DNA of 64,000 nucleotides from Flavobacterium ajazii (GTDB lineage: Bacteria > Bacteroidota > Bacteroidia > Flavobacteriales > Flavobacteriaceae), in NCBI RefSeq assembly GCF_010614725.1, contig NZ_JAAEHL010000002.1, positions 496,001-560,000 on the forward strand, written 5' to 3'. Positions within the stretch are counted from its first letter, which is position 1. Every line of letters begins with the position of its first letter. The position numbers were made by a program, and so were the translations under genes. Positions 33,847 through 43,200 of the stretch are shown piece after piece. The notes beneath the pieces were generated by a model. It searched no databases and was not told the origin of the DNA. It was given only the letters and a program-made list of their open reading frames with translations.

Positions 33847-33970
33847 AACCACATAGAAACATAGATTTTTTTCTGAATAAAAAAGGCGTTTCACTTTTTA
33901 TAAAAAACAGAGCTATGCGAACCAATATATTGGCTTAAAAACTCTCTTTTTTCTATGATTCTATGTGGTT
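33847..33970. repeat. 124-bp palindromic element (AACCACATAGAAACATAG), copy 2
   Basis: Second copy of the element at 17993-18114: ends AACCACATAGAAACATAG and CTATGATTCTATGTGGTT, with the same GGCGTTTCAC and AGAGCTATG-GAACCAA interior. Same orientation as copy 1, and likewise just upstream (5') of a minus-strand gene start. Confidence 0.85.
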
Positions 33971-34005
33971 AATTTTATATTTTTTAATCTTTTAATTATT
34001 CAATC

Positions 34006-35880
34006 TTACAATTTTTTCGTAACCAATGATTTAATATTAAAAACCGCTTCCGGAATTAATTTTCCTGTATCCGGTAAATCGGTAAAATCCGGCGTATCCG
34101 GTTCGGTGTCAGCATTGGGTGTGTAACGCTGATCGCCTGTGCGGAACATAATACGTGAAATTCCATCAACCGGAGCATAGAATATTTTATTGGTTTCTTT
34201 GCCGTCATTCACTTTTACAGTATACGAACGAGAAGTTACGTCTAATTTGACTGTAATCGTATAGTCTTTTCCGGCTTCGTATTTCCCTAATCCGCCATGA
34301 CGGGCTCCGTGTTTTACTTTTATTTCTCCATCTGAATCGAAAACAATACGAATCGCTGGTAATCCTTGTTTGTTTTGGAATTCCACCTGCAGTAAACCGT
34401 GGTTATTTTGTTCCGGTTTTACGGTGAAAGTCGCTTCCATTTTTTGTGCAAACGGAATCACACGCTCGGCACGAGAATAGTCAAAAAAGTCCTGATCTCT
34501 TAGTGTCAGCCATTTTTTGCCGTCTGTTTTCTTCTCGATTTTGGTGGAAGCCCAGGACAAATCGTAGGTGTTCCATAATTTTAATTCTTCGCCGTTTGGC
34601 AAATCATTGAAAACATCGTTAGCATTTTCTTTTACTTCGCTGGTTACAGGAACAGGAACAGATGCTACCCAAATATCTTCTTTGTTTACGCTGTAACTTA
34701 CCCAAAGTTTTCCGTCAGGCGGAGTTCCATCTCCTTCATTTATTCCGCGAACGTATTGAGGGCCGGCAGATTTGTAGTTTCCTCCGTAACGCATCGGACT
34801 CAATTCTCCGTGAACTAATAATAAATCTTTATAATTCAGTCCGTCGTCACTGGTTGAAATCGCCAATGGCCAACGGTATTCCGAAGGATTATAAACTGTT
34901 GCATAACGGTTATCGGAGGTTTTTTGTCCCCAGATTTTGGCATTGCTGTTTACAAATCCAGGGGCTCTTACCGGTATGTATTCCCAGGTTTTACCTTCGT
35001 CTTTACTTAAGGAAGTTAAAGCAAATTTCCATAAACCAACTACGTTTCCGTTTGGCAAATGGTAATAATTGAACGCTTTGTATTGTTTTTTTAACGGAAT
35101 CAATTCATCATCACGATCAGCTTCTTCCACCCATTGTTGCATTAACAATGGTTTAGAAAGCAATTCATTGCAGGCTTTGATAAACTTTTTGTCTTTACTT
35201 TTGGTAAAAAATGGAAAAGTCGTTGGCAATGGATTTCCGGTTTTATTGTATCGGATAAAATAAATCGGGCCGTAAGTTCCGTCTTTGTAGATTTCACGCA
35301 CGACACGTCCAATTCCTTTTCCGTCATTGGGATCATCTTTTTTGTCTAATGCCACTCCGTAATAGCCTATCGCTAATAATCTGTTATCGGAGGAAACATA
35401 AAAGCCCATACGCTGGTGCATAATGGCATCTATGTTTTTGGCAACTCCTTCTACTCCTTCTTTTTTGAATCCGTCGGGAACGTGGTAAATTGGGAAAAGC
35501 ACGGCTGGTTTTGTCCAGGTAACTCCGTCTTTGGAAGTCATTATAAAAGTTTGACTCGGCGGAGTGTGTTCGCCTGACGGGTCGCTCAAATAATGCAGAT
35601 AAAAAGTATTGTTCCAATACGCCATCATTGACTGATGGTTGTATGTCCATCCGAAACCGTCTGCTTTTTCGGGATGTTCTCTGCTCGCACGCATAATTTG
35701 TGTGGCGTGAACACCAACTGCAGGACTCAATTGCCCGTGGTGGTAATCAACATTGGAAAGGGTTTTACCTGTATATCGTATCGTGTCCTGTTGGGCTTGC
35801 GCCGAATTGACTGCAACACAGCTTAACAAAAGAGCTGTTCCTGTTACGATATTGGTTTTTATGTTTTGAAATGCAATCAT
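34006..35880 (-). CDS. Secreted BNR beta-propeller protein with C-terminal beta-sandwich
   Basis: This 624-residue protein has a signal peptide (LLLSCVAVNSAQAQ; cleavage after AQA is more likely than lipidation). Residues about 40-440 form a propeller with Asp-box-like repeats TSKDGVTWTK, SKDEGKTWEY and TSDDGLNYKD, and conserved histidines in VGVHATQIM, WTYNHQSMMAY and YLHYLSDPSGEHTPP. Residues about 455-600 form a LamG/concanavalin-like sandwich (QNNHGLLQVEFQNKQG, YTITVKLDVTSRSYTVKVND). Propellers with this histidine-rich top face occur among rhamnose-glucuronate exolyases and other pectin-associated lyases, so a lyase role is plausible but unproven. It sits between GH43 and GH78, consistent with work on rhamnogalacturonan side chains. 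It is unlike the lipoprotein propeller at 19146. Confidence 0.75.
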   Translation of the reverse strand: MIAFQNIKTNIVTGTALLLSCVAVNSAQAQQDTIRYTGKTLSNVDYHHGQLSPAVGVHATQIMRASREHPEKADGFGWTYNHQSMMAYWNNTFYLHYLSDPSGEHTPPSQTFIMTSKDGVTWTKPAVLFPIYHVPDGFKKEGVEGVAKNIDAIMHQRMGFYVSSDNRLLAIGYYGVALDKKDDPNDGKGIGRVVREIYKDGTYGPIYFIRYNKTGNPLPTTFPFFTKSKDKKFIKACNELLSKPLLMQQWVEEADRDDELIPLKKQYKAFNYYHLPNGNVVGLWKFALTSLSKDEGKTWEYIPVRAPGFVNSNAKIWGQKTSDNRYATVYNPSEYRWPLAISTSDDGLNYKDLLLVHGELSPMRYGGNYKSAGPQYVRGINEGDGTPPDGKLWVSYSVNKEDIWVASVPVPVTSEVKENANDVFNDLPNGEELKLWNTYDLSWASTKIEKKTDGKKWLTLRDQDFFDYSRAERVIPFAQKMEATFTVKPEQNNHGLLQVEFQNKQGLPAIRIVFDSDGEIKVKHGARHGGLGKYEAGKDYTITVKLDVTSRSYTVKVNDGKETNKIFYAPVDGISRIMFRTGDQRYTPNADTEPDTPDFTDLPDTGKLIPEAVFNIKSLVTKKL

Positions 35881-35903
35881 TGCTTTTATTTTGATAACTC
35901 CTG

Positions 35904-35936
35904 AGGCCTAACAGGTTTTGAAAACCTGTTAGGTCT
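35904..35936. repeat. 33-bp palindrome AGGCCTAACAGGTTTT..., copy 3
   Basis: AGGCCTAACAGGTTTT-G-AAAACCTGTTAGGTCT, one base different from copies at 15092 and 31004. It fills half of the 68-bp gap between the GH43 and propeller genes. Confidence 0.9.
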
Positions 35937-35948
35937 GTTGAAGATAAA

Positions 35949-36866
35949 TTATTTCTTTTCAATTAATCCTTTTAGAACTTCTGCGGAAATGGTTGTGATG
36001 GTTCCGTGTTTGTGTCCTTCGGGAAGACTTATTTTTGTGGAAACATCTTCAAAATGTACAAAATCAGAAGTGCTTAAGGCTTTGTAATTTTTGGATCCGT
36101 AATTATCATAATAGAGTAACCAGTTTTTACCGACTTTTACAACCGTCGGTCCCTCTGATAAATATTCCGTTAAGGGTTTTGATCTTTTTTCGAATGGGCC
36201 TAAAGGTGATTTTCCGAAAGCTACTTCTATGTTTCGCATCGGTCTGGTGTTGTCTTTTAGCACCAAAACATAATCTTTTTTGCCTTTTTTTACGATGACA
36301 CAATCGATGACACTGAAACCTGGGTCATAATATAATTTCGTATCCGAAAAGGTTTTGAAATCCTTAGTCGTTACGTAATACATTCTGTGGTTGTTTTTTT
36401 CATCTTCAACTCCTTTTTCGAATCGGAAAGGAATTGTCGAAGCCCAGATAATGATGTATTCTTTTTTGACATCGTCATAAAAAATCTCGGGCGCCCACAC
36501 GTTTACAACTTCGGGTTCGTGTTTCATTACCGGAATGTATTGTTGTTCCGACCAATGAATTAAATCTTTAGAATTGGCGTATCCGAATCCGTTTCCGCCT
36601 TTCCAATCTGTTGTCCAGACCATGTGATACGTTCCATCAGCTCCTTTTGTGATGGACGGGTCGCGCATGATTTTGCTGGCCCCGATTTCAGGTTTTAGGA
36701 ATGAGCCTTCAAAACCTTTCCAGTTGTAGCCGTCTTCGCTATAAGCTAAATATAAACCTTCGGTAGCGGGTTCCCTGAAAGAGGTGAAAAGGAAAATTTC
36801 CTTTTTTTTCTGGGAATAGCTTAGAGCGAAAAGTGAAAGCGTTAGTATGATGAATATTTTTTTCAT
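35949..36866 (-). CDS. GH43-type glycoside hydrolase
   Basis: This 305-residue secreted protein has a signal peptide ending ALSYSQ. It is a single five-bladed propeller with the GH43 catalytic triad visible: Asp69 in IMRDPSI (base), Asp188 in SVIDCVIV (pKa modulator) and Glu238 in LSEGPTVVK (general acid). WAPEIFYDD is also typical. Family activities include alpha-L-arabinofuranosidase, endo-arabinanase, beta-xylosidase and exo-beta-galactosidase. Single-domain enzymes of this size with a GLYLAYSEDGYNW start occur widely in Bacteroidetes pectin loci. An arabinose- or galactose-releasing role on rhamnogalacturonan-I side chains is the best guess. It precedes the propeller gene at 34006 in the transcript. 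Confidence 0.88.
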   Translation of the reverse strand: MKKIFIILTLSLFALSYSQKKKEIFLFTSFREPATEGLYLAYSEDGYNWKGFEGSFLKPEIGASKIMRDPSITKGADGTYHMVWTTDWKGGNGFGYANSKDLIHWSEQQYIPVMKHEPEVVNVWAPEIFYDDVKKEYIIIWASTIPFRFEKGVEDEKNNHRMYYVTTKDFKTFSDTKLYYDPGFSVIDCVIVKKGKKDYVLVLKDNTRPMRNIEVAFGKSPLGPFEKRSKPLTEYLSEGPTVVKVGKNWLLYYDNYGSKNYKALSTSDFVHFEDVSTKISLPEGHKHGTITTISAEVLKGLIEKK

Positions 36867-36885
36867 GTTTTCTTATTAAACACAG

Positions 36886-37056
36886 ATTTCACAAATTATC
36901 ACAGATTCTTCTTTATTCATTTTAACTAACTCAAAACTTTACCGCAAAGATTCGCAAAGGTTTACGCAAAGAAGCGCTAAGCTTTGTATTCCTAATATTT
37001 TAGTGCCATTTTTTATTTACATCAATTAATTTGTGCCAATCTGTGAAATTCGTGTT
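36886..37056. repeat. Long imperfect inverted repeat around the GH28/GH43 gap
   Basis: AACACAGATTTCACAAATTA at the left is mirrored by TAATTTGTGCCAATCTGTGAAATTCGTGTT (its first half shown elsewhere as the arm) at the right end, about 110 bp apart. The middle holds iterated GCAAAG/ACGCAAAGAAGCGC units. This 200-bp gap contains no gene; it looks like another dispersed-palindrome insertion. Confidence 0.5.
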
Positions 37057-37067
37057 ACATTATTAGT

Positions 37068-38642
37068 CTATTCTGAAATTGCTTTTTTATCCAAATCTTT
37101 TCCTTTTTTTACGGTTGTGGTTACGTTGCTGAATACATTGTTTTTAAGGAAAATATTCTTTGTATCCTTTCCGTTTGCTTCGATGAAAACATCGGTGGCG
37201 TTGAAAGGAAAGTTGTTGTTGATCATAATATTTGATGCATTGTCGATTTTAATAACCGGCACTTCTTTGATTGGCGTTGAAGATCCTACGTTGTCCAAAA
37301 TCAGGTTTTTAGCATCCAGAATTTTGAAAGATGAACCTACGGTTGCGTTTACTTTTACGTCGTGAAATTCTACATCGGTGGCGGTGTTTACAGTGAAACC
37401 TTCTTTGCCATCCATGTTGATATTAGAGAACGTGATGTTTTGAATTGGCATTTCAACAATTCCGCGAACGAATCCGGCTTTGTTGACATTTCCGCCCGTA
37501 ACGTTGCTGATGTGGATGTTTCTGAAAATCGGCGTACGCTCGGTAACAGGTTCAACCGGATTGTCTTTATCGTAGAAAAGATCCAAAATAATGGCTTCTT
37601 CCTTGATATTTTTCATTACGATATTGCTCACGCGAATGTCCTCTACAACTCCGCCTCGTCCACGGGCCGCTTTGATACGGATTCCACGATCGGTTCCGTC
37701 GAAAACGCAGTTGGAAATCGTGATTTTTTTGATTCCGCCTGACATTTCGCTTCCGATTACGACACCGCCGTGACCGCTTAACATCGTACAGTTGGTGATG
37801 GTTACATTTTCTGTTGCTTTTCCGTATTTACGGCCGTCTGCATCACGACCCGATTTGATGGTGATGCAGTCGTCGCCAACGCTAATGTGGCAGTTTGAAA
37901 TGTGAACATTGGTGCAGGACGAAGGGTTGATTCCGTCTGTGTTTGGGGAATGCGGATTGAAAATCGAGATTCCGGTAACGGTTACATTGTCACAGAATTC
38001 AGGATTGATCGTCCAGAAAGGCGAGTTTTTGAACGTTACGCCTTCAATCAAAATATTCTTGCAATTATAAGCCTGGAAAAAAGAAGGCCTAAAAAAGTGT
38101 TTGTCAATCGTTCTTTTGTAATATGGCTCGTAAACAATTCCTTTGTTTTGCTCGGTCCACATTTTTTGGTATTTGGTTTCGGGAATCGGACCTTTGGCGG
38201 TTTCGATTCTGTAGACTTCATTCCACCATGCTTTTCCCTGTCCATCGATTATGCCCCTTCCTGTGATGGTGATGTTTTCGACATCTTTGGCATAAAATAA
38301 TGGGGAGAATGACTGCATCACGATTCCTTCATAACGCATTTCGACATACGGAAGGTAGTCATCGAAGTTCTCTGAAAATTTTAAAAGCGCACCAGAATCT
38401 AAATGGATGGTGATATTGCTTTTTAGTTTTAAGGCGCCTGTCAGGTATTCACCAGCCGGAAAAAAGATAGTTCCACCACCATTTGCTGAAGCTTTATCGA
38501 TGGCTTTTTGAATGGCTTCGGTGCATTTTATGCCTTTGTTGTTTCCGCCTTCGTTTAGGATGTTTAGCCAGCCGTCATTAGCAAAAGCTGAATTAATTCC
38601 GGTTATGAAGCAGAGTAGAATTATAATGTTTTTGATTTTCAT
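37068..38642 (-). CDS. GH28 polygalacturonase family enzyme
   Basis: This secreted right-handed beta-helix enzyme has about 524 residues. I place the start at the ATG at 38640-38642, because it gives a proper signal peptide (MKIKNIIILLCFITG, cleavage near SAFA); the frame remains open upstream to 38711, but that part is polar and overlaps a palindrome. GH28 signatures are all present: PHSPNTDGINPSS, SVGDDCITIKSG, SGHGGVVIGSE and DRGIRIKAARG, giving the catalytic Asp trio, the His and the Arg/Lys pair. Family members hydrolyse alpha-1,4-galacturonic bonds in homogalacturonan or rhamnogalacturonan; exo or endo mode cannot be decided here. It lies next to the GH140 apiosidase, consistent with removing galacturonate once apiose side groups are gone. 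Confidence 0.93.
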   Translation of the reverse strand: MKIKNIIILLCFITGINSAFANDGWLNILNEGGNNKGIKCTEAIQKAIDKASANGGGTIFFPAGEYLTGALKLKSNITIHLDSGALLKFSENFDDYLPYVEMRYEGIVMQSFSPLFYAKDVENITITGRGIIDGQGKAWWNEVYRIETAKGPIPETKYQKMWTEQNKGIVYEPYYKRTIDKHFFRPSFFQAYNCKNILIEGVTFKNSPFWTINPEFCDNVTVTGISIFNPHSPNTDGINPSSCTNVHISNCHISVGDDCITIKSGRDADGRKYGKATENVTITNCTMLSGHGGVVIGSEMSGGIKKITISNCVFDGTDRGIRIKAARGRGGVVEDIRVSNIVMKNIKEEAIILDLFYDKDNPVEPVTERTPIFRNIHISNVTGGNVNKAGFVRGIVEMPIQNITFSNINMDGKEGFTVNTATDVEFHDVKVNATVGSSFKILDAKNLILDNVGSSTPIKEVPVIKIDNASNIMINNNFPFNATDVFIEANGKDTKNIFLKNNVFSNVTTTVKKGKDLDKKAISE

Positions 38643-38658
38643 TGTGTTGTTATTTTTG

Positions 38659-38724
38659 GCTCTCGCAGATTTGGCTGATTGTGCGGGATTTTTTATCTGC
38701 TTGATTTGCAAAATCTGCGAGAGC
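38659..38724. repeat. GCTCTCGCAGATTT inverted repeat
   Basis: GCTCTCGCAGATTT (38659-38672) is the exact reverse complement of AAATCTGCGAGAGC (38711-38724), enclosing a loop of about 38 bp. It occupies the space between the GH140 stop codon and the GH28 start and may be a terminator or leader hairpin; related CAGATTT palindromes occur elsewhere in the window. Confidence 0.75.
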
Positions 38725-38731
38725 TATTTTT

Positions 38732-40120
38732 TTATTTTTTTGAAGTTAGAATTAAAACCCAGTCGTTTCCGTCTTCTTTTTTGCCGGAAGGCTGGAATTC
38801 TTTTTTGCCTTTGTTGTCAAAAATTCCAATCTGTGTTTTTTCTCCGTTTCTTGGGTTGTACCAGCTTGCGGTTACTTTATCTCCTGTGATTTTACCCATA
38901 TTCACTGTAATTTTTCTTCCGTTATAGGTGTAAATCAAAGCGTACTCTTTTCCTTTTATTGCTGGTAAGTAATCGTATTTTTCGCCTTGATTTGCAATTA
39001 TCGAAGCATCAGCTGTTCCTTCTGTGAATGGAAATTCCAACATCAGGTTTTTGATATAAATCATTTGTCCGGCTCCTGGATCATTGAGGGCATCTGTCCA
39101 CAACATTTTGTTTCCGTAGGCTGGTTTATCTCCTTTTCTAAATATCTGCATTACGGCACTGTGTCCATAAGTGTAGCCCGAAGCTCCTGAAAAAACAGAC
39201 CAATAGCCGTAACGACGTACATCATTAGCATTCCATTTTGGCTGTAAAGTGTCGTGTAATCCGTGTGGAATTCCTTCGTAAGATGGTTCTCCGTCCAGTG
39301 TTGGCTTGGTTGGTTTTAAATCCCAGTCTCTTAAAACGAATTTGTAATTGTCTTCTTTGAAGGCTGTCGGATCAGTTTCCTGTGCGTAGGTTTTATGTCC
39401 GGACTGGAACATATTGAAATCCAACCAGCTTGCATTATGAAAATTCTCTGAGGAATCGGTTCTCCCAAAAGGGTGAAAAGTCATCAGCTGATCCGGATTA
39501 TTGGTTTTGATGGTTGTTCCGATAGCATTCCAAATGTCCTGAAATTCATTTCCTTTGGTATCGCCTCCGTTTAACCAAATTACATTGGTTCTCTTTTTAT
39601 ATCTGTCTGCCAAAAATTTAGCGTATTTAACCGCCTGTTCTTTGCTGACTTTATTTCCTTTTGAAACGTTGGTTCCCCAAACTGGCACCATTGCCACATA
39701 GATTCCGTTTTTTTGAGCTACTTCCAAAGTATAATCTACGTGATCCCAGTAATCGTATTCTGGAGCATTATTGGGATCATTTCCTGGTGAAGTAATTTGA
39801 TCCGCCAGATTATCATTCATCAATGCCTGATCACCATAGACATTTACGGCATTCAAATTATGCAATACCATTACCTGAACTACGTTAAAACCTTTTGCTT
39901 TTCGGTCTTCAAAATATTTATTTACACCTTCTCTGTCCAGTTTACTGAATGCCAGCCAGCCTGTATCGCCCAGCCAAAAGAAAGGTTTCCCGTCTTCGGT
40001 AACAAAATAGTGCTGATTTGGTGAAACTTTTAGTTTAGGCAGGTTTTTAGATTGCGAAAAACCAGTTTGTGCTGTCAACATAAAGCTGATGCTTAGGGCA
40101 AATAGATATTTCAGGTTCAT
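38732..40120 (-). CDS. GH140 beta-1,2-apiosidase-like enzyme (DUF4038/apiosidase-like domain)
   Basis: This 462-residue secreted protein has a signal peptide ending TGFSQ. The TIM barrel (about 35-380) has the family start FVTEDGKPFFWLGDTGWLAF, with VIWLNGGDTKGN (Asp187) and TLDGEPSYEGIPHGLHD (Glu278), the likely acid/base and nucleophile; YGYWSVFSGASGYTYGH is also typical. A small C-terminal beta-sandwich ends NDWVLILTSKK. Characterised GH140 enzymes remove the apiose-containing side chain from the galacturonan backbone of rhamnogalacturonan II, and apiogalacturonan is another conceivable substrate. It links this locus to the sugar-acid operon at 0.5-3.8 kb. It lies between GH28 and the beta-helix bimodular gene. 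Family placement is strong; the exact substrate is inferred. Confidence 0.9.
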   Translation of the reverse strand: MNLKYLFALSISFMLTAQTGFSQSKNLPKLKVSPNQHYFVTEDGKPFFWLGDTGWLAFSKLDREGVNKYFEDRKAKGFNVVQVMVLHNLNAVNVYGDQALMNDNLADQITSPGNDPNNAPEYDYWDHVDYTLEVAQKNGIYVAMVPVWGTNVSKGNKVSKEQAVKYAKFLADRYKKRTNVIWLNGGDTKGNEFQDIWNAIGTTIKTNNPDQLMTFHPFGRTDSSENFHNASWLDFNMFQSGHKTYAQETDPTAFKEDNYKFVLRDWDLKPTKPTLDGEPSYEGIPHGLHDTLQPKWNANDVRRYGYWSVFSGASGYTYGHSAVMQIFRKGDKPAYGNKMLWTDALNDPGAGQMIYIKNLMLEFPFTEGTADASIIANQGEKYDYLPAIKGKEYALIYTYNGRKITVNMGKITGDKVTASWYNPRNGEKTQIGIFDNKGKKEFQPSGKKEDGNDWVLILTSKK

Positions 40121-40150
40121 TTTATTTTTATTTTGAATTATGATTTATTA

Positions 40151-40220
40151 GTCATTGCGAGGAACGAAGCAATCTCACTAGTTGCTCTCGTTATGTGATT
40201 GCTTCGTTCCTCGCAATGAC
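40151..40220. repeat. 70-bp palindromic element, copy 3
   Basis: Exact 24-bp arms as at 11470-11539. The loop TCACTAGTTGCTCTCGTTAT matches copy 2. It lies between the GH140 and bimodular genes, 9 bp from the latter's stop codon. Confidence 0.9.
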
Positions 40221-40229
40221 AAAACTTGG

Positions 40230-43200
40230 TTAATTTTTCTTCACTACAAATAGTACTTTTTCTTTGATTTCTGACTGCGGAATTACAACTTGTTTTCCTC
40301 CGCTGATATTTGCTTTTTTCGTGATATTTCCATTGGAAGCATTGATTGCATACACTTCAAAAGTTCCTTTTTGATTCGATAAATCGACCGAAACATCCTG
40401 ATCGTTTTTCAGATAAAAAAGATAGGCATTCCCTTTATTTTCCAGTGTCCAGAGCTTGTCTGAAAAAGTAGTTCCTTCTGCAAACTTCATACCAGTTAAG
40501 GCAGAATGAAAGGCAGAAAGTTCAATTTTTGGAACATTTGCCAAAGAGGCTCCGGCCATTAATGCCGGCCATCCAAATCGTGGTGCTCCCATCGTGGAAT
40601 ATAAGACTGCTTTTTCAGGATATTTTTCTCTGTATTCACGAACTGCTCGATACACCTGATCGTCTGTTTCTTTTCCGGTTTTGATTTTACGGGCATGCTG
40701 GCGTGGCGCGAGATTTTTTCCGCCTTCCGGAGCATACAATGTTCCGTCTTCTCTATAATACCAATATCTGATATCAATTACATCAACGGTTTTCACTCTT
40801 TCGCTGTCATTTAAAATGGCATCCTGAACATCTTTAGTAGCACTTAAAGCGATTTTGGATTCATTTTGATGTGACTTTTCGTAATTGGCTATGACATCAA
40901 TCCAGAATTGCATAAAACTTAAAGGGCCTGTATATTCGGCACTTGTCAATTGCAACACGTTAGCGTTATCTTTGAAATTTTCTAGATTTTTTTCGATGAA
41001 TGCTACGTGCAGTTTTCTGATGTCGGCATTTTTTACATCATAAAATTGTTCGGCAAGGAAAATCCTTTTATCACCTGCATAAGGCGGTGGTTCCGGCAAT
41101 CCTGTGGTATTGATATTATTGGCCGGACGCCAAGAGGAACTTGCCCAGTGTGCTCCTGCTTCTAAAATATTATGCTGAAAATAATTTTCGTTTAAGAGTA
41201 TTTTATTTTTTTGACCAGCCAACTCTGCAAAGGTTTTTAATCGGTTCCAATAAAAGGCGTTGTATCTGGTTAGATCGTATTTACTCAAATGATCCCAGGC
41301 AATTCCTTGTCCGCTTCTGTCGAAAGGCTGTTCGTAGAATGGTGCCCACACATCAGCATCGATTCTTCGGATTCGTTCGTGATCTGCCATTCTTTGTTCG
41401 TACCAAAGTCCGTAATTGTGATCGATTGCCGACTTATTGTTTTCGACTAAATAATTTACTGTTTCCTCCAGATTATCGGTATAACCTAATCCATAATGTC
41501 CCGGAACAAATCGGGTAATGTGAGGTCTTGATTTTGAAACTTCCGATTCACGCAAGCTTCCTCTCCACCACGGCACATCTACAACTTCTCCGGTAATAAC
41601 TCCTTTTGAGGTAGTTAATAATCCATTGGTCAGAGTAATTTTATCGGTATTGGTATTCGTAACTGCATCGGCTTTTACTTCGTCAATACGTTTTGCTTTA
41701 ACATAATCGATTGAAATTGGATTTCGAGTAGATGCTTTAGTAATAAACTCTTTTAAGGTTTCATTTAATTTATAAGCTTCGGCGGTTAAGACTGTAGCTT
41801 GTTCAATTGTCGGGCTTGAAGAAGGTTCTGAACCTAAATCCATAATCTGCGCATCCATTGGTAATTTACCCAGACGCTGTTGCAATAAAGCATAGAATAA
41901 ACTTCTTGGACTGATGTGATTGTTGACGTCTTTCCAGTGTCCGTTTCCTGCCCATTGCGCCCAGACTCCAAATGCCCAGTTGTTGGCTGTTGGCGGATTG
42001 TAATTTTCTATTTTAGATGCTGAAGTTTCCCAGATGACACTATTGGCAACATTCCAGCCTAAACCTCTACCGTCCTGTTCTTTGTTTTTGAAACTAATGG
42101 CATTTCCGTCAATTAGGGAAACATCAAAAAGAATTCCGGTTGCCCAGCTTCCGACAGATCCGCTGAAACTGTACGGCAGATGTGATTCGCATTGCAAAAA
42201 GACGTTTGGCCCTGCAGTAGCGTAGCCTCCAACCACAAAATCATTGTAACCGAATTCAGAATAACAACGCTGAAACAAGGTTTGCTGTCCTTCTGTATAA
42301 AAAGTGTTTCTTCTATGTGATGCGATTTCTGAAATTGGATTTAAGGAAATACAATCTTCAACAGTAATTCTTTTGGCTGTTTTTAAAATAGAAACCGCGC
42401 TTCCTGCAAACTGTTCAAAATTGACTTGTCGTACCCAAACATCTTCAGCATTTTCAACAGAAATTCCTGTCCAACGGTGCTGTTCATCTTTGGGATTTGT
42501 TGTGTCATATTCTGATTTCAAAGTCAGGTTTTCTACACCGACGTTATTAATTCGGCCAAACCAAATATAATTTACTACCGTTGATTTGGATAATTCTTCT
42601 TCCAAAGCATTTGTCAATGGTGAATCAATCGTAATTTTATTCCCCTGAACATTTGTAATTTCCCTGTCGGCTCGAATGACAAAATCATCGGCTTTCCATC
42701 CAATCCATCCGCTTTCTCCTCCGTAATCAGCAGTTCCTAAAAGTTCAATCCAGTTTTTTGTGATGGGCGTGTTGATAACAATATGGTCTCCTTTTTTGAA
42801 GGCGTTGCCATTTTTTACCGTTAAAACAGTTGCTCCAAGTGGCGTGTAATTAGTCGCTAATTCTGTCGTTTCCTTAAAAACACGGTTATTAATTCCACTG
42901 ATATTGACGATTGCTTTTCTGTTGATTGTAGTCCCTAAAAGTATGGTTCCGTTATTTCCTGAACCGCTTCCTCTTAATACAATTCCGCTTTCCTTGATAT
43001 TGATTTCGCCCGAAACTTTGAAGGTTCCTTTGTCTAAAAGTACGGTTCCTTTAAAACCTGTTGCATCGGCTTTCAATTTCGCAACATACTCTATCGCTGT
43101 CTGAATTGTTTTTGTGGCATCTCCATCGATGTGTGGTACAAAAACTTTAATGGCTACATCAGGAATCGCTACCGAAGAGGCTTTATATCCGGCAAAAGAA

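Noticed and set aside
38643..38711. Upstream extension of the GH28 reading frame
   Set aside because: The extra 23 residues are polar, precede a good signal peptide and are encoded by a palindromic repeat; the ATG at 38640-38642 is the better start.
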